Shown: in pieces, positions 1 through 8,195 of the stretch
Layout: every line of letters starts with the position of its first letter
Position numbering within the stretch: the stretch's first letter is position 1
NCBI GenBank assembly: GCA_036557665.1
Contig: DATBHG010000058.1
Coordinates: 26,344-90,343 of the forward strand
From: VAZQ01 sp036557665
GTDB taxonomy: Bacteria > Pseudomonadota > Alphaproteobacteria > Rhizobiales > Xanthobacteraceae
Length of the DNA stretch: 64,000 nucleotides
Direction: 5' to 3'
Notes under the pieces: model-generated
Seen by the model: the letters and a program-made list of their open reading frames with translations, nothing else
The model's database searches: none
What the model was told of the DNA's origin: nothing
Program-made: the position numbers and the translations under genes

Positions 1-87
1 AACGCGCAGCGTTTTTTGGTGCCCCGCACCGAGTCGACGGTTCCCGAAGAGAGGACGATGCAGGACGACAACTCCGGTCGTGGTTTC

Positions 88-113
88 GTAGGGGCGAGGC
101 ACTTGCCTCGCCC
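88..113. repeat. Dispersed palindrome, 'TAGGGGCGAGGC' family (copy 1)
   Basis: GTAGGGGCGAGGC is followed after a short loop by GCCTCGCCC, forming an inverted repeat. Related copies lie at 3709-3736, 15360-15383, 19410-19480 and 20786-20830. Confidence 0.6.
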
Positions 114-180
114 GCTCGAGCCGCGCGACGAAGGCAGGAACGGGGTGCTCTTAGCCGCGTTCCCTGTTTCCTCCTCTGTT

Positions 181-320
181 CGGCCCCTGTTATTTTCCCT
201 GTTCGGCCCTGTTATTTCCCTGTTCTGGCGGGGCTATTTTTGTTGCATCTCATTGATTCCACGTAGCTTTTTAGAAGTTAGCCCAAACCACCCCGCCCCC
301 TTTACAGGGATTTACAGGGA
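181..320. repeat. Short direct repeats (CCCTGTT and TTTACAGGGA units)
   Basis: Two near-identical units of about 22 bases with the pattern CGGCCCCTGTTATTTTCCCTGTT lie at 181-203 and 204-224. An exact tandem TTTACAGGGA pair lies at 301-320. The second unit is roughly complementary to the CCCTGT core, so the region has internal pairing potential. It may be an intergenic repeat family; function unknown. Confidence 0.5.
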
Positions 321-404
321 CGTGCCGTTGGAGTGCACCCCTTCCTTGAGACACGAAAACCCCAGGAACCTGTCGAAGCTTCAGCTGCTTGCGCAGCGCA
401 ATGG

Positions 405-1124
405 TCACCTCACCAGGGTGAGCAGCTTCCCGAGCCCGCCGATCGCCTCGCCAAGTCCCAGCGCCCGCAGGCTTGCCCAGAGCAAGGCCTGATTGCTGGT
501 CACGACGGGAAGGCCGATCTCGCGCTCGAGAGGTTCAATGATGGGGAAGGTCTGCATATCGGTAGCAAGCAGGCACACTGCATCCATACCTGCGGCGCCG
601 AGCCCACGCGCCGTGTGCAGGATGCGCTCGGGGGGAAGCCCGCGCACCGCCGCAACCTCCCGGACCGGGGTGCCGGAGACTTGCGTGACCTCGAATCCGC
701 GTGCGGAGAAGAAGGCGGGCAGGAGCGCATTGAGATCCGGAGGATAAGGCGTGAGCAACGCGACCCGCTTCGCTCCCAATGCGTTCAGCGCATCCGTCAA
801 CGCCGCATTCGCGGAGGTCGCTCCTTTGCGGGCCTTGGCAGAAAACCGCGAGAGCAGATCGCGCTCCCAATCCCATCCTTTGACGATCGAGCTGGCCATG
901 CAGCAATAGCCGATGAAGTCCACGCCGGTCTGTCGCAGCAGATCCGCGGCTGCTTCGGCGTCGACCACCATTCTGCGCAGGAGCTCCGGCGTGAGCTCGC
1001 CTTCCACGCGCATGCGCGTCTCGTACGCTGTCACGCCGTCGGGCAGCGCGGAATAAAACTCCGGCAGGATCACCGTATTGTTTGACGGCACGATCAGGCC
1101 GATCATGCCGCGCCCGCCGAGCAT
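405..1124 (-). CDS. Asp/Glu racemase superfamily protein, maleate isomerase-like
   Basis: The 239-residue protein has the fold signature of the Asp/Glu/hydantoin racemase and maleate cis-trans isomerase superfamily. It shows a PSNNT motif near residues 13-17, a first cysteine centre (GYCCMASS, Cys74/75) and a second one (CLLATDMQT, Cys184). In the family these two cysteines act as the acid/base and nucleophile pair in a cofactor-free isomerisation, racemisation or decarboxylation. It is cytoplasmic, with no signal peptide. Its start lies about 280 bases downstream of nothing coding on the same strand except the dihydroorotase homologue at 1135-2505, whose stop is 10 bases from this start, so the two are probably one operon with the amidohydrolase first. 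Substrate unknown; hydantoin racemase or arylmalonate decarboxylase activities are alternatives. Confidence 0.8.
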   Translation of the reverse strand: MLGGRGMIGLIVPSNNTVILPEFYSALPDGVTAYETRMRVEGELTPELLRRMVVDAEAAADLLRQTGVDFIGYCCMASSIVKGWDWERDLLSRFSAKARKGATSANAALTDALNALGAKRVALLTPYPPDLNALLPAFFSARGFEVTQVSGTPVREVAAVRGLPPERILHTARGLGAAGMDAVCLLATDMQTFPIIEPLEREIGLPVVTSNQALLWASLRALGLGEAIGGLGKLLTLVR

Positions 1125-1134
1125 TGGTCAGCTC

Positions 1135-2505
1135 CTATCCCTGCGCCGCTACGCCGGCGGCGCTGCGCCGGAGAAGCCGGCCGCGCTGGGCGTTCTCGTC
1201 AGCCTTGCCTCCGGCGTAAACCGTGCGGCCCCGCACCATGGTGAGATCGACACGGGTATTTACGCGGCGCCCGTGAAATGGCGAGTATCTCGCCTTGGAA
1301 AGGAACGCTGTGCAGTCGATCGCCTCGTCCACGTGGTCGTCGACAATGACCAGATCGGCATCAAACCCGGGCGCAAGTGCGCCTTTGCGAGCGCCTATTC
1401 CGAACAAGCGTGCGGGTGTTTCACAAGCGAGACGCGTGAAGGTTTGCTCGCTCAGACCGCGCCGCCGGAATTCGGAGAGGACCACCGGCAGCAATGTCTC
1501 CAGGCCGGGGAAGCCAGGCAGTGCCTTGCGCAGATCGCCCTGCCCGGTCGCCTTCTCGTCGGCATGATGCGGAGCGTGATCGCTCCCTATGGTCGCAATC
1601 TCTCCGCGGTCGATTGCTTTCCAGAGCGACTCGCTGTCAGGCGCTGTGCGCAACGGCGGCATGATCAGCCCGTGCGCGCCGCACCGGACAAAATCGTGCA
1701 TTGTCAACGCCAGATGATGGGGAGTGACTTCCGCGGTCAGCAGGTCCGGCATGCGGCGCCGCAGCTCGCTGATTGCTAGGACCGTCAGCGCGGTGGAGAC
1801 TTGCCGCACGTGTACCGGGCAGCGCTGCCCGGCTGCCAAGGACAGCACGGAGATGAGCGCTCCGGCTTCGACCTCGCCCGGATGCGCCCGCCCGATTGCC
1901 TCGGCATCTCCACCGCAGTCGAGCGCGGCGCAGATGGCGGGATCATCGGGGTAGACGCCCATGAGACCGCCAGCGGCGCCGACGGCGCGAAACAGCGCAT
2001 GTTGCATTGCGCGCTCGCGGGTGACCACCGCGGGCGGGCCGCCGCCCAGGAACAGCTCGAAGGAGACCGCCCCGCGCGCGGCGAGCGCCGAAATGTCTCC
2101 CAGGCTCGACGCGTGCGCGAGCGCTTGGATGGCGAAATCGACGATGCTCTTTTGACCCGCCTCGACAGCGGCATCGAACGCACCCACGCTGTCGATGACA
2201 GGTACCGTGTTCGGCATCGCCATGATGGTCGTCACCCCGCCACGGGCCGCTGCACAAGTGACGGAGCGAAAATCCTCCTTGTAGGTCTGCCCGGGATCGC
2301 GTGTATGAACGTGCGAATCGACCAGACCGGGAAGCACCAGCCGCTCCGCCGCGTCGATCACATGTGCGGCGGTCGCCGTGCCATGGGGCTCGATCGCGAG
2401 GATCCGTTCATCCTCGATGAGGATGTCCGCCGGCTCGGGGCCGAAGGGTGTAACGACGCGGCTGCCGCGCACTATCTGGCGGCGGTTTGCACCAGGGGCT
2501 GACAT
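1135..2505 (-). CDS. Dihydroorotase/hydantoinase-family amidohydrolase with degenerate metal site
   Basis: This 456-residue protein aligns along its length with class I dihydroorotases and allantoinases. It keeps the first-strand metal motif (His65, His67, then RDPG), the MPNT substrate loop, TAEVTPHHL and the late Asp309 in GSDHAPHH. However, the bridging Lys/Asp position reads Glu150 (VSFELF), the first His ligand in the usual AHCED segment is Tyr185 (VYPDD), and the second in the usual HVST segment is Gln235 (RQVST). The two-metal site seen in active relatives is therefore probably incomplete. It is the first gene of a likely two-gene operon with the racemase-like gene. It could be a non-catalytic paralogue, a one-metal enzyme, or an enzyme with a new substrate. 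Confidence 0.8.
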   Translation of the reverse strand: MSAPGANRRQIVRGSRVVTPFGPEPADILIEDERILAIEPHGTATAAHVIDAAERLVLPGLVDSHVHTRDPGQTYKEDFRSVTCAAARGGVTTIMAMPNTVPVIDSVGAFDAAVEAGQKSIVDFAIQALAHASSLGDISALAARGAVSFELFLGGGPPAVVTRERAMQHALFRAVGAAGGLMGVYPDDPAICAALDCGGDAEAIGRAHPGEVEAGALISVLSLAAGQRCPVHVRQVSTALTVLAISELRRRMPDLLTAEVTPHHLALTMHDFVRCGAHGLIMPPLRTAPDSESLWKAIDRGEIATIGSDHAPHHADEKATGQGDLRKALPGFPGLETLLPVVLSEFRRRGLSEQTFTRLACETPARLFGIGARKGALAPGFDADLVIVDDHVDEAIDCTAFLSKARYSPFHGRRVNTRVDLTMVRGRTVYAGGKADENAQRGRLLRRSAAGVAAQG

Positions 2506-2657
2506 CCCGTGACTTTAGCTTACGGGATGGGCTCGCCTCCATTCCTCATGCCTCGAGGGATGGTGCGGCGGAGCTTGCTGCGCCGAGTTGACGCGCCATG
2601 CGCGTTCGCGCGACCATGCAGCATCGGCAACAGCAGAAAGCAGAAAAGAGGACAGCA

Positions 2658-3689
2658 ATGCTGGGCATCGGCAAGATCCGGGTTCTGAGCTCAGGCCTCG
2701 TGATCGCGGCATTGGCCGCAGGTCCGGTCGAGGCGCAGCAGACCAAGAACATCCGCCTGGTGCTGGATTGGGCCTTTCAGGGGCAGCAGGGAATATTCAC
2801 GCTTCCGGCCAGCGACGGCACCTTTGCGCGCTATCATCTCAACGTCACGGTGGATCGCGGCGTGGGCTCCGGCGACACGGTGAGCAAGGTTGCGAGCGGG
2901 GCCTACGACATCGGCCAGGCCGATCTCTATTCCATGGTCCGCTTCATGGGCGAGAACCCGGGCCGTCCCCTCATTGCCGTGTTCATGGTGAACGACAAGT
3001 CCGCGCTCGCGGTCGAGACCATGGCCAAGAGCAACATTGCGAAGCCCCATGATCTCAATGGCAAAAGCATTGCCGCCCCTGCCGGCGACGCAAGCCGTCA
3101 GCTGTTTCCCCTGTTTGCGACCGTCAATGGTATCGATCAAAGCTCGATCAAATGGCTCAATGTCTCGCCGGAGCTGCGCGAGCCCATGCTGATCCGCGGC
3201 GACGCCGACGCAGTGAGCGGCAACGTGCCCACGGTGCTCATCAACATGCAGGCGGTGAATATCCCCACCGACGCCGTGCGGGTCATGGCTTACGCCAACT
3301 ACGGCGTGGGTCTTTACGGGCTTGCCCTCATCACCCGGCCGGAATTTGCCGAGCAGAATCCGGAGGCGCTGCGCGACTTCATCCGCGGCACGGTGCACGG
3401 CCTAAATCGCATGATCCAGGATCCCGCTGCGGCGGTCGCCTCGGTGAAGACGCGCGACCCGCTGCTCAACGACAAGGTCGAGCGCGACCGCATCAAGATG
3501 ACGCTCGACTACGCCATCATCACCCCCAACGTGCTGGAGCATGGCTATAGCAACGTCGATATGGCACGGCTTGGGAACACGCTGGCGCAGGTTGCTCCCG
3601 CCTTCAACATGAAGACGACACCCGCCGCCTCGCAGGTCTACACCGACAAGTATCTGCCCCCGCGCGACGAGCTAAAGGCGGTGCGCTAG
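2658..3689 (+). CDS. ABC transporter substrate-binding protein, NMT1/THI5-like
   Basis: The 343-residue protein begins with a signal peptide (MLGIGKIRVLSSG, hydrophobic core, cleavage near VEAQQ) and continues as an NMT1/SsuA-type periplasmic binding protein that captures small molecules for an ABC importer. The start at 2658 is chosen because an AAAAGAGGA ribosome-binding site sits just upstream and because the signal peptide begins there; an earlier in-frame ATG at 2598 would add unlikely residues. It is transcribed divergently from the dihydroorotase homologue. No permease or ATPase gene is adjacent, so the partner transporter must be elsewhere. Ligand unknown, although aromatic, pyrimidine-like or sulfonate ligands are common in the family. 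Confidence 0.85.
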   Translation: MLGIGKIRVLSSGLVIAALAAGPVEAQQTKNIRLVLDWAFQGQQGIFTLPASDGTFARYHLNVTVDRGVGSGDTVSKVASGAYDIGQADLYSMVRFMGENPGRPLIAVFMVNDKSALAVETMAKSNIAKPHDLNGKSIAAPAGDASRQLFPLFATVNGIDQSSIKWLNVSPELREPMLIRGDADAVSGNVPTVLINMQAVNIPTDAVRVMAYANYGVGLYGLALITRPEFAEQNPEALRDFIRGTVHGLNRMIQDPAAAVASVKTRDPLLNDKVERDRIKMTLDYAIITPNVLEHGYSNVDMARLGNTLAQVAPAFNMKTTPAASQVYTDKYLPPRDELKAVR

Positions 3690-3708
3690 GTTGGCTCTGC
3701 CTCCGTGC

Positions 3709-3736
3709 ATAGGGGCGAGGCATGCGTCGCCCCTCC
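3709..3736. repeat. Dispersed palindrome, 'TAGGGGCGAGGC' family (copy 2)
   Basis: ATAGGGGCGAGGCATGC is followed by GCGTCGCCCCTC, an imperfect inverted repeat between two convergent genes. It matches the copies at 88-113 and 19410-19480 and may act as a bidirectional terminator. Confidence 0.6.
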
Positions 3737-3782
3737 TGCCGGAGCTGCGCAAGTTGATCGAGCGCGAGTCGATGCCCCTCCC

Positions 3783-4796
3783 CTACGACGGACTTGCATC
3801 CCCGCCGATTTCGACCTCCGTGCCGAGGCCCAGCTGCGCCGCGCGTTGGGCGATGTGTTGCGCCGTCACCAGATCCTGGATGGGCACGCCGATCGACTTG
3901 TAGACGGTGATCTCGTCGTCGCGCTCGCGCCCGGGCCGCTCGCCCGAGATGACCTCGGCGAGCTCGGCGATCTGCTCGCGCCGCACAACGCCCTCGGCAA
4001 TGGGAATGACAAAGTCGCCGGCCTGGTCGAGACAATCGGCACGACTGTCGATCACCCGCTTGGACGCCCGCTGGATCGCCGCACTGTCCAGCTCCCGGGC
4101 GGTGGCTTGATGGGCGCCGACCGCCGCCACGAAGCTGCCCGGCCGCAGCCAGGCGCCGGCGATCAAAGGCGTCGGCGAGGTGGTGGCAGCAACGACGATA
4201 TCGGCATCCCGCACCGCTTGCTCGCATGACGGTACAACCCGGATGTCGCCGGGGATCCGGCCGCCCGCAGCAGCCATATCCGCCACGAGCTCTTCCGCAC
4301 GCGCGCTGCTGCGGGTGGAGAGGAGCACAGTTTCAAGTGCGAAAGCCTCGGCAAACGCCGCGAGCTGGTTGCGTGCGACGCGGCCCGCTCCGAGGAGGCC
4401 GAGAACCGTGCTGCCCGCGCGCGCGAGGTAGCGCGCTGCGAGCGCAGTGCCCGCCCCGGTGCGCAGATCGGTCAGGTAGCCAGCTTCCAGCACCGCCTGT
4501 GGATGGCCGCTCGTGCCGTCGAACAGGCACACGAGGCCGCTCATGCGGGCAAGCCCGCGCTTGTCGTTGTCGTAAAAATCGGAGATGACCTTGACGCCGT
4601 AACCGGCGCCATTGCGCAGGAAGCAGGGATTGAAGATGGCGACGCCCGGGGGCGTCTGCGAGGCTACGAAGCTGCGCATGCCCTGGACGGTGCGGCCCTG
4701 CGCGAGCAGTCTGAAGGCTTGCGCCTGAACCTCGATCGCGCCCGCCACGTCGAGAGCCGCGCGGCAATCGGCTTCGGAGAGGATGCGGAGTTTCAT
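3783..4796 (-). CDS. Ornithine cyclodeaminase / mu-crystallin family protein
   Basis: The 337-residue protein is an NAD(P)-dependent member of the ornithine cyclodeaminase/mu-crystallin family, whose members deaminate or reduce amino acids and cyclic imines. Visible are GVKVISDF near residue 68 with the substrate-binding Lys, the LTDLRTGAGTALAARYLAR helix with the conserved Arg, the Rossmann motif LGLLGAGRVARNQL near residue 134, and DSRADCLDQAGD for the catalytic Asp region. Length matches the family. It is divergent from the amidohydrolase gene at 4820, with only 23 bases between the two starts, so the two promoters must overlap neighbouring coding DNA. Alanine dehydrogenase, ketimine reductase or ornithine cyclodeaminase activity cannot be separated by reading. 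Confidence 0.88.
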   Translation of the reverse strand: MKLRILSEADCRAALDVAGAIEVQAQAFRLLAQGRTVQGMRSFVASQTPPGVAIFNPCFLRNGAGYGVKVISDFYDNDKRGLARMSGLVCLFDGTSGHPQAVLEAGYLTDLRTGAGTALAARYLARAGSTVLGLLGAGRVARNQLAAFAEAFALETVLLSTRSSARAEELVADMAAAGGRIPGDIRVVPSCEQAVRDADIVVAATTSPTPLIAGAWLRPGSFVAAVGAHQATARELDSAAIQRASKRVIDSRADCLDQAGDFVIPIAEGVVRREQIAELAEVISGERPGRERDDEITVYKSIGVPIQDLVTAQHIAQRAAQLGLGTEVEIGGDASPS

Positions 4797-4819
4797 TGGC
4801 GCTTCAAGGAGGTTGCCTC

Positions 4820-6388
4820 ATGCCCAACGGTTCCGCCGGCGGCGTCATCCTCATCAGGAACGGACGGGTCTACGATCACGCCGGCGACGTGGATTTCCCG
4901 GCCATCGCCGATCTTCTCATCGTCGATGGCGTGATTGCGGCCGTTCGCAGCGGAATCGCTGCGTCGGTGGAGCGTGGCGAGCCTGTGCCGGAGCTGAGTG
5001 AGCGCAACATCGATCAGACCATCGACGCGACCGAGAAGCTGTTGATGCCGGGCTTTGTCAACGCGCATTACCACTCTCACGACGTCCTGCTCAAAGGCTG
5101 CTTCGAGACCATCCCGCTGGAGTTGTGGATGCTCAACGCGCTCCCACCGGCCTATCCGAAGCGCAGCAGCGCGGAGATCCGCGCCCGCACCCTGCTCGGC
5201 GCGCTGGAATGCCTGCGCAGCGGGATGACCACGGTTCAGGACCTTGCGACCATCTACCCCTTCGACGAGCAGCACCTCGAGGCCATCCTGCAGGCTTACG
5301 AGGATATCGGCATCCGCTGCGTGTTTGCGCTGCAGTTCGCCGACATGCCGGCCGCCAAGGCGGTGCCGTTCTGGGAGGACGTCGTCCCCGCCGATCGCCG
5401 CGCCGCGCTCTCGGGATCGGTCGAGCCGTTCCAGGGCATCGATCTCGCAGCGCTGCTCCGCGACATGGTGAAGTCGCAGAAATCCCGTCATCCCCGCATC
5501 AGCCTGGCGCTGGGTCCCACCAGCCCGGAGCGCTGCACGCCCGAGCTGTTGAGCAAGCTCGCCGAGCTGTCCAGCGCCGAGCAAGTCCCGGTTTACACCC
5601 ACATCTACGAATCGCGGCCGATGACGCTGATCGCGCGCCAGACACACCCCTCGGACGGCGGCTCCCTGGTGCATTATCTTCGCCGCGTCGGACTGCTGAC
5701 GCCGAGGATGAACCTCGCCCACAGCGTATGGATGTCGCGGCCGGAGATCGATGTCCTTGCCGAAGCAGGCACCAAGGTCGTGCTCAACCCGGTGGGCAAT
5801 CTCAAGACCCGCAGCGGTGTTGCGCCGATCCGCACTTATCTGCGCAAGAACGTGGGAGTGGCGCTGGGCTGCGACAACTGCAGCTGCAGCGACGCGCAGA
5901 ACATGTTCCAGTCCATGAAGCTGTTCGCCGCTCTCGCCGCGGTGACGCACCCCGATCCTGGCCCGCCGACCGCGGCAGATGCGATCTGGTCGGCAACGGT
6001 CGGGGGCGCCCGCAGCGCGGGCCTCGAAGGGCGGATCGGAGCGTTGCGGCCGGGTATGGCCGCGGATCTGTTCATTCTCGATCTCACCGACCCCTCGTTC
6101 GTGCCGCTCAACAGCGTGGCGCGCCAGGTTGTTTTCACGGAAGCGGGCCGCGGGGTCGAAACCGTCATCGTCGATGGGCGTGTCGTCGTGAAAGACCGCC
6201 GCATCACCACCATCGACGAGCGTGCCTTGCGCGAGGAGATCGCCGGGCTGATGAAGGCGCTGCGCATTGACATCGCAGCGGTGGTGAAGCGCAACGATGC
6301 CATGTTGCCCTATCTGATGGAGGCGCAGCGCCGCACCTGGCAGGTCGATATCGGCGTGCATCGCTACGTGGGCGATGCCGCGGATTGA
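4820..6388 (+). CDS. Amidohydrolase, cytosine deaminase / Atz-Trz type
   Basis: A 522-residue cytoplasmic metal-dependent hydrolase of the ATZ/TRZ and cytosine/guanine deaminase group, which removes amino or chloro groups from N-heterocycles. The metal motif NAHYHS (His83, His85) is present, followed by YTHIYESR, the HSVWMS segment, and GCDNCSCSDAQN for the catalytic Asp region. The start is set at 4820 because an AAGGAGG ribosome-binding site lies 9 bases upstream; the ATG at 4796 has none. The C-terminal half ends in the usual composite beta-sandwich (LRPGMAADLFILDL, VETVIVDGRVVVKD). It faces an ornithine-cyclodeaminase homologue and precedes a TRAP transporter, which suggests catabolism of an imported nitrogen compound. 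Confidence 0.88.
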   Translation: MPNGSAGGVILIRNGRVYDHAGDVDFPAIADLLIVDGVIAAVRSGIAASVERGEPVPELSERNIDQTIDATEKLLMPGFVNAHYHSHDVLLKGCFETIPLELWMLNALPPAYPKRSSAEIRARTLLGALECLRSGMTTVQDLATIYPFDEQHLEAILQAYEDIGIRCVFALQFADMPAAKAVPFWEDVVPADRRAALSGSVEPFQGIDLAALLRDMVKSQKSRHPRISLALGPTSPERCTPELLSKLAELSSAEQVPVYTHIYESRPMTLIARQTHPSDGGSLVHYLRRVGLLTPRMNLAHSVWMSRPEIDVLAEAGTKVVLNPVGNLKTRSGVAPIRTYLRKNVGVALGCDNCSCSDAQNMFQSMKLFAALAAVTHPDPGPPTAADAIWSATVGGARSAGLEGRIGALRPGMAADLFILDLTDPSFVPLNSVARQVVFTEAGRGVETVIVDGRVVVKDRRITTIDERALREEIAGLMKALRIDIAAVVKRNDAMLPYLMEAQRRTWQVDIGVHRYVGDAAD

Positions 6389-6393
6389 TTGCG

Positions 6394-6572
6394 GCAATAC
6401 CTCCCCCTGCAAGGGGGAGGTCGACACATTTGCTTCGCTTGCGAAGCAAATGTGTCGGGTGGGGGTTGGGCGTCCCGCGCTCTTCATCCGCCGTACCAAT
6501 CTCGAGGGGACCCCCACCCGGCTCCCACCGACAAGTCGGCGGGAGCCGACCTCCCCCTTGCTCCGCTGCTGA
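6394..6572. repeat. Composite palindromic repeat (type C, copy 1)
   Basis: Between the amidohydrolase and dctP lies a structured non-coding element. It starts with a CTCCCCCTGCAAGGGGGAG hairpin, continues with the palindrome ACACATTTGC...GCAAATGTGT, then GGACCCCCACCCGGC, a CTCCCACCGAC-GTCGGCGGGAG hairpin and GCCGACCTCCCCC. A second copy with the same order and orientation lies inside the coding sequence at 23735-23902. Confidence 0.75.
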
Positions 6573-6705
6573 GTACAGATCGAAGCGTTGCCGGCAGATT
6601 TTTTGCCTTGCTGCACGATGCCGAGATGCGCATCATGCGTCAGCCGGCCGCGGCCGAATCCGGCCGCGCAGGCGTAACCCAAAAGAAACAAAGAGGGGAG
6701 CTGAC

Positions 6706-7689
6706 ATGAGGCACTCGCTCCGCGCATTGCTCGCGCTGTTGATGACCGCAGGATTCGCGGGCACAGCGTTGGGCCAGGACGTGCACAACCTGAAGGTCGC
6801 CTGCGTCCTCGACCCGCAGCATCCCGTCGTGATCGGAGCCCGCCATATGGCGGAGATCGCGGAGAAGGAAAGCGGCGGCCGGCTCAAGATCACAGTCTAT
6901 CCGTCGAGCCAGCTCGGCGGGCAACGCGAGGTCTTGCAGAACCTGCAGGCCGGTATCGTCGACGGCGTGATCGACGCGACCGCGACCCTCACCAGTTTCG
7001 TGCCGCAGCTCGCGGTCGTCGATTTGCCTTACCTGGCCAAGGATCAGGCCGCGGCTTTCCGTCTGTTCGACAGTCCGGTCTTTCAACAGGAGCTTGGCCG
7101 CCCTGCCGCCGCCGCCGGCTTTCACATCGTCCAGGTCTGGGAGATCACGTTCCGCAACGTCTATACCCGCAGCCGGCCGATCAACGGCGTTGCGGATCTC
7201 AAAGGGCTTAAAATCCGCGTGATCCCGAGCCCCTCCTATATCGCTCTTTTCCGTGCATTCGGCGCTGCCCCCACCCCCATGGCGTTCGGCGAGGTCTACA
7301 CCGCGCTGCAACAGGGCGTCATCGACGGCGCCGAGAACGACAGTGTCACCTATCAGACGAGCAAGCACATCGAGGTGGCCCGCAATCTCGCACTGACCAG
7401 TCACATGATGCTGGCGAACACGCTCTATATCAGCGAGCGCGTGTGGGAGCGCCTGCCCGACGATCTCAAGACGGTGATGAACAAAGCTTCCGGCGAGGCA
7501 CGCAAGACGGTCATCGCCGAGCGCGCCAGCCGTGATGCCAAGGTGCTGGACGAGATCCGCGCCGCCGGAGTCAACGTCACTCAGCCTGATCTCGCGCCTT
7601 TCACAGCCATTGGGCGGCAGACCTATAAGGAGCTGTCCGAGCGCCTTGGCCCAGAGCTCGTCGACCATATCGTCGCGGCTGCGAAATGA
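6706..7689 (+). CDS. dctP: TRAP transporter substrate-binding protein (DctP family)
   Basis: The 327-residue DctP/TAXI-type periplasmic binding protein captures organic acids for a secondary TRAP transporter. A signal peptide (MRHSLRALLALLMTAGFAG, cleavage near ALGQD) is followed by the family body: YPSSQLGGQREVLQNLQAG, the NVYTRSRPINGVADLKGLKIRV segment with the conserved carboxylate-binding Arg, and GEVYTALQQGVIDGAEND. The start at 6706 follows an AGAGGGGAG ribosome-binding site. The stop overlaps the dctQ start by an ATGA, so the P, Q and M genes are translated as one operon. The ligand is not predictable, but the neighbouring hydrolases suggest an acidic nitrogen compound or its product. 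Confidence 0.93.
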   Translation: MRHSLRALLALLMTAGFAGTALGQDVHNLKVACVLDPQHPVVIGARHMAEIAEKESGGRLKITVYPSSQLGGQREVLQNLQAGIVDGVIDATATLTSFVPQLAVVDLPYLAKDQAAAFRLFDSPVFQQELGRPAAAAGFHIVQVWEITFRNVYTRSRPINGVADLKGLKIRVIPSPSYIALFRAFGAAPTPMAFGEVYTALQQGVIDGAENDSVTYQTSKHIEVARNLALTSHMMLANTLYISERVWERLPDDLKTVMNKASGEARKTVIAERASRDAKVLDEIRAAGVNVTQPDLAPFTAIGRQTYKELSERLGPELVDHIVAAAK

Positions 7690-8195
7690 GCGGGCTGCGA
7701 GCTCTCGCGCTTGGCCTGGATCGCTGGGTGGCCAAGGCCGAGGCGGCAGTCATCGTGCTTCTGGTAACAATGCTCACTGCCGTGACCTTCGCGCAGGTCT
7801 GCGCCCGCTATGTGCTCGGCGATCCGCTGATCTGGTCGGAGGAGGCGGCGCGCTATCTCTTCGTGTGGGTCTCCATGATCGGGGCCGCGCTCGCGCTGCG
7901 CGAGGGCGCCCACTTCGGACTTGATCTCCTGATCCGCCGTGCGCCGGCGCTCAAGCCGGTTTTGGGGCCCTCGGTCGCTATCGTCACCGCACTGTTCCTC
8001 CTCATCCTGCTCAAGACCGGGATCGATGAGACCAGGCTGGCATCCCGGCAACTTGCCATGACGTTTCCGATGCATATGCAGTGGGCGTATCTCGCGCTGC
8101 CCACGGGTGCCGCCCTCATGCTCTTCCACCTCGCGATGCATGTCGTCCGCGCGCCGGGCATGCACATTCTGGATATCCGCAGGGACCCGGAGTGA
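7686..8195 (+). CDS. dctQ: TRAP transporter small membrane subunit (DctQ)
   Basis: The 169-residue protein has four predicted membrane helices, as usual for DctQ: one near residues 18-40 (EAAVIVLLVTMLTAVTFAQV), one at 48-70 after the conserved WSEEAARYLFVW motif, one around 95-115 and one around 125-150. It forms the membrane complex with DctM and stabilises it. Both ends overlap neighbours: ATGA with dctP and GTGA with dctM, so expression is coupled. Confidence 0.92.
   Translation: MSGLRALALGLDRWVAKAEAAVIVLLVTMLTAVTFAQVCARYVLGDPLIWSEEAARYLFVWVSMIGAALALREGAHFGLDLLIRRAPALKPVLGPSVAIVTALFLLILLKTGIDETRLASRQLAMTFPMHMQWAYLALPTGAALMLFHLAMHVVRAPGMHILDIRRDPE

Larger units (their letters stand above)
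1..404. other. Non-coding left edge with repeat fragments
   Basis: No convincing gene is seen before the racemase that ends at 405. The first 25 bases resemble one inner arm of the dispersed hairpin repeat at 19410-19480 (a GCGTTTTTTGG run followed by CCCC). A second repeat copy lies at 88-113 and short direct repeats lie at 181-320. Open frames here have no protein-like composition. Confidence 0.5.

Noticed and set aside
16..492. Open frame on the plus strand at the left edge
   Set aside because: It crosses repeats and overlaps the 3' end of the racemase-like gene; composition is not protein-like.
4793..6727. A 644-residue open frame antisense to the amidohydrolase
   Set aside because: It is a GC-rich shadow; its protein is rich in Arg/His/Gln with no domain, while the sense strand has clear amidohydrolase motifs.
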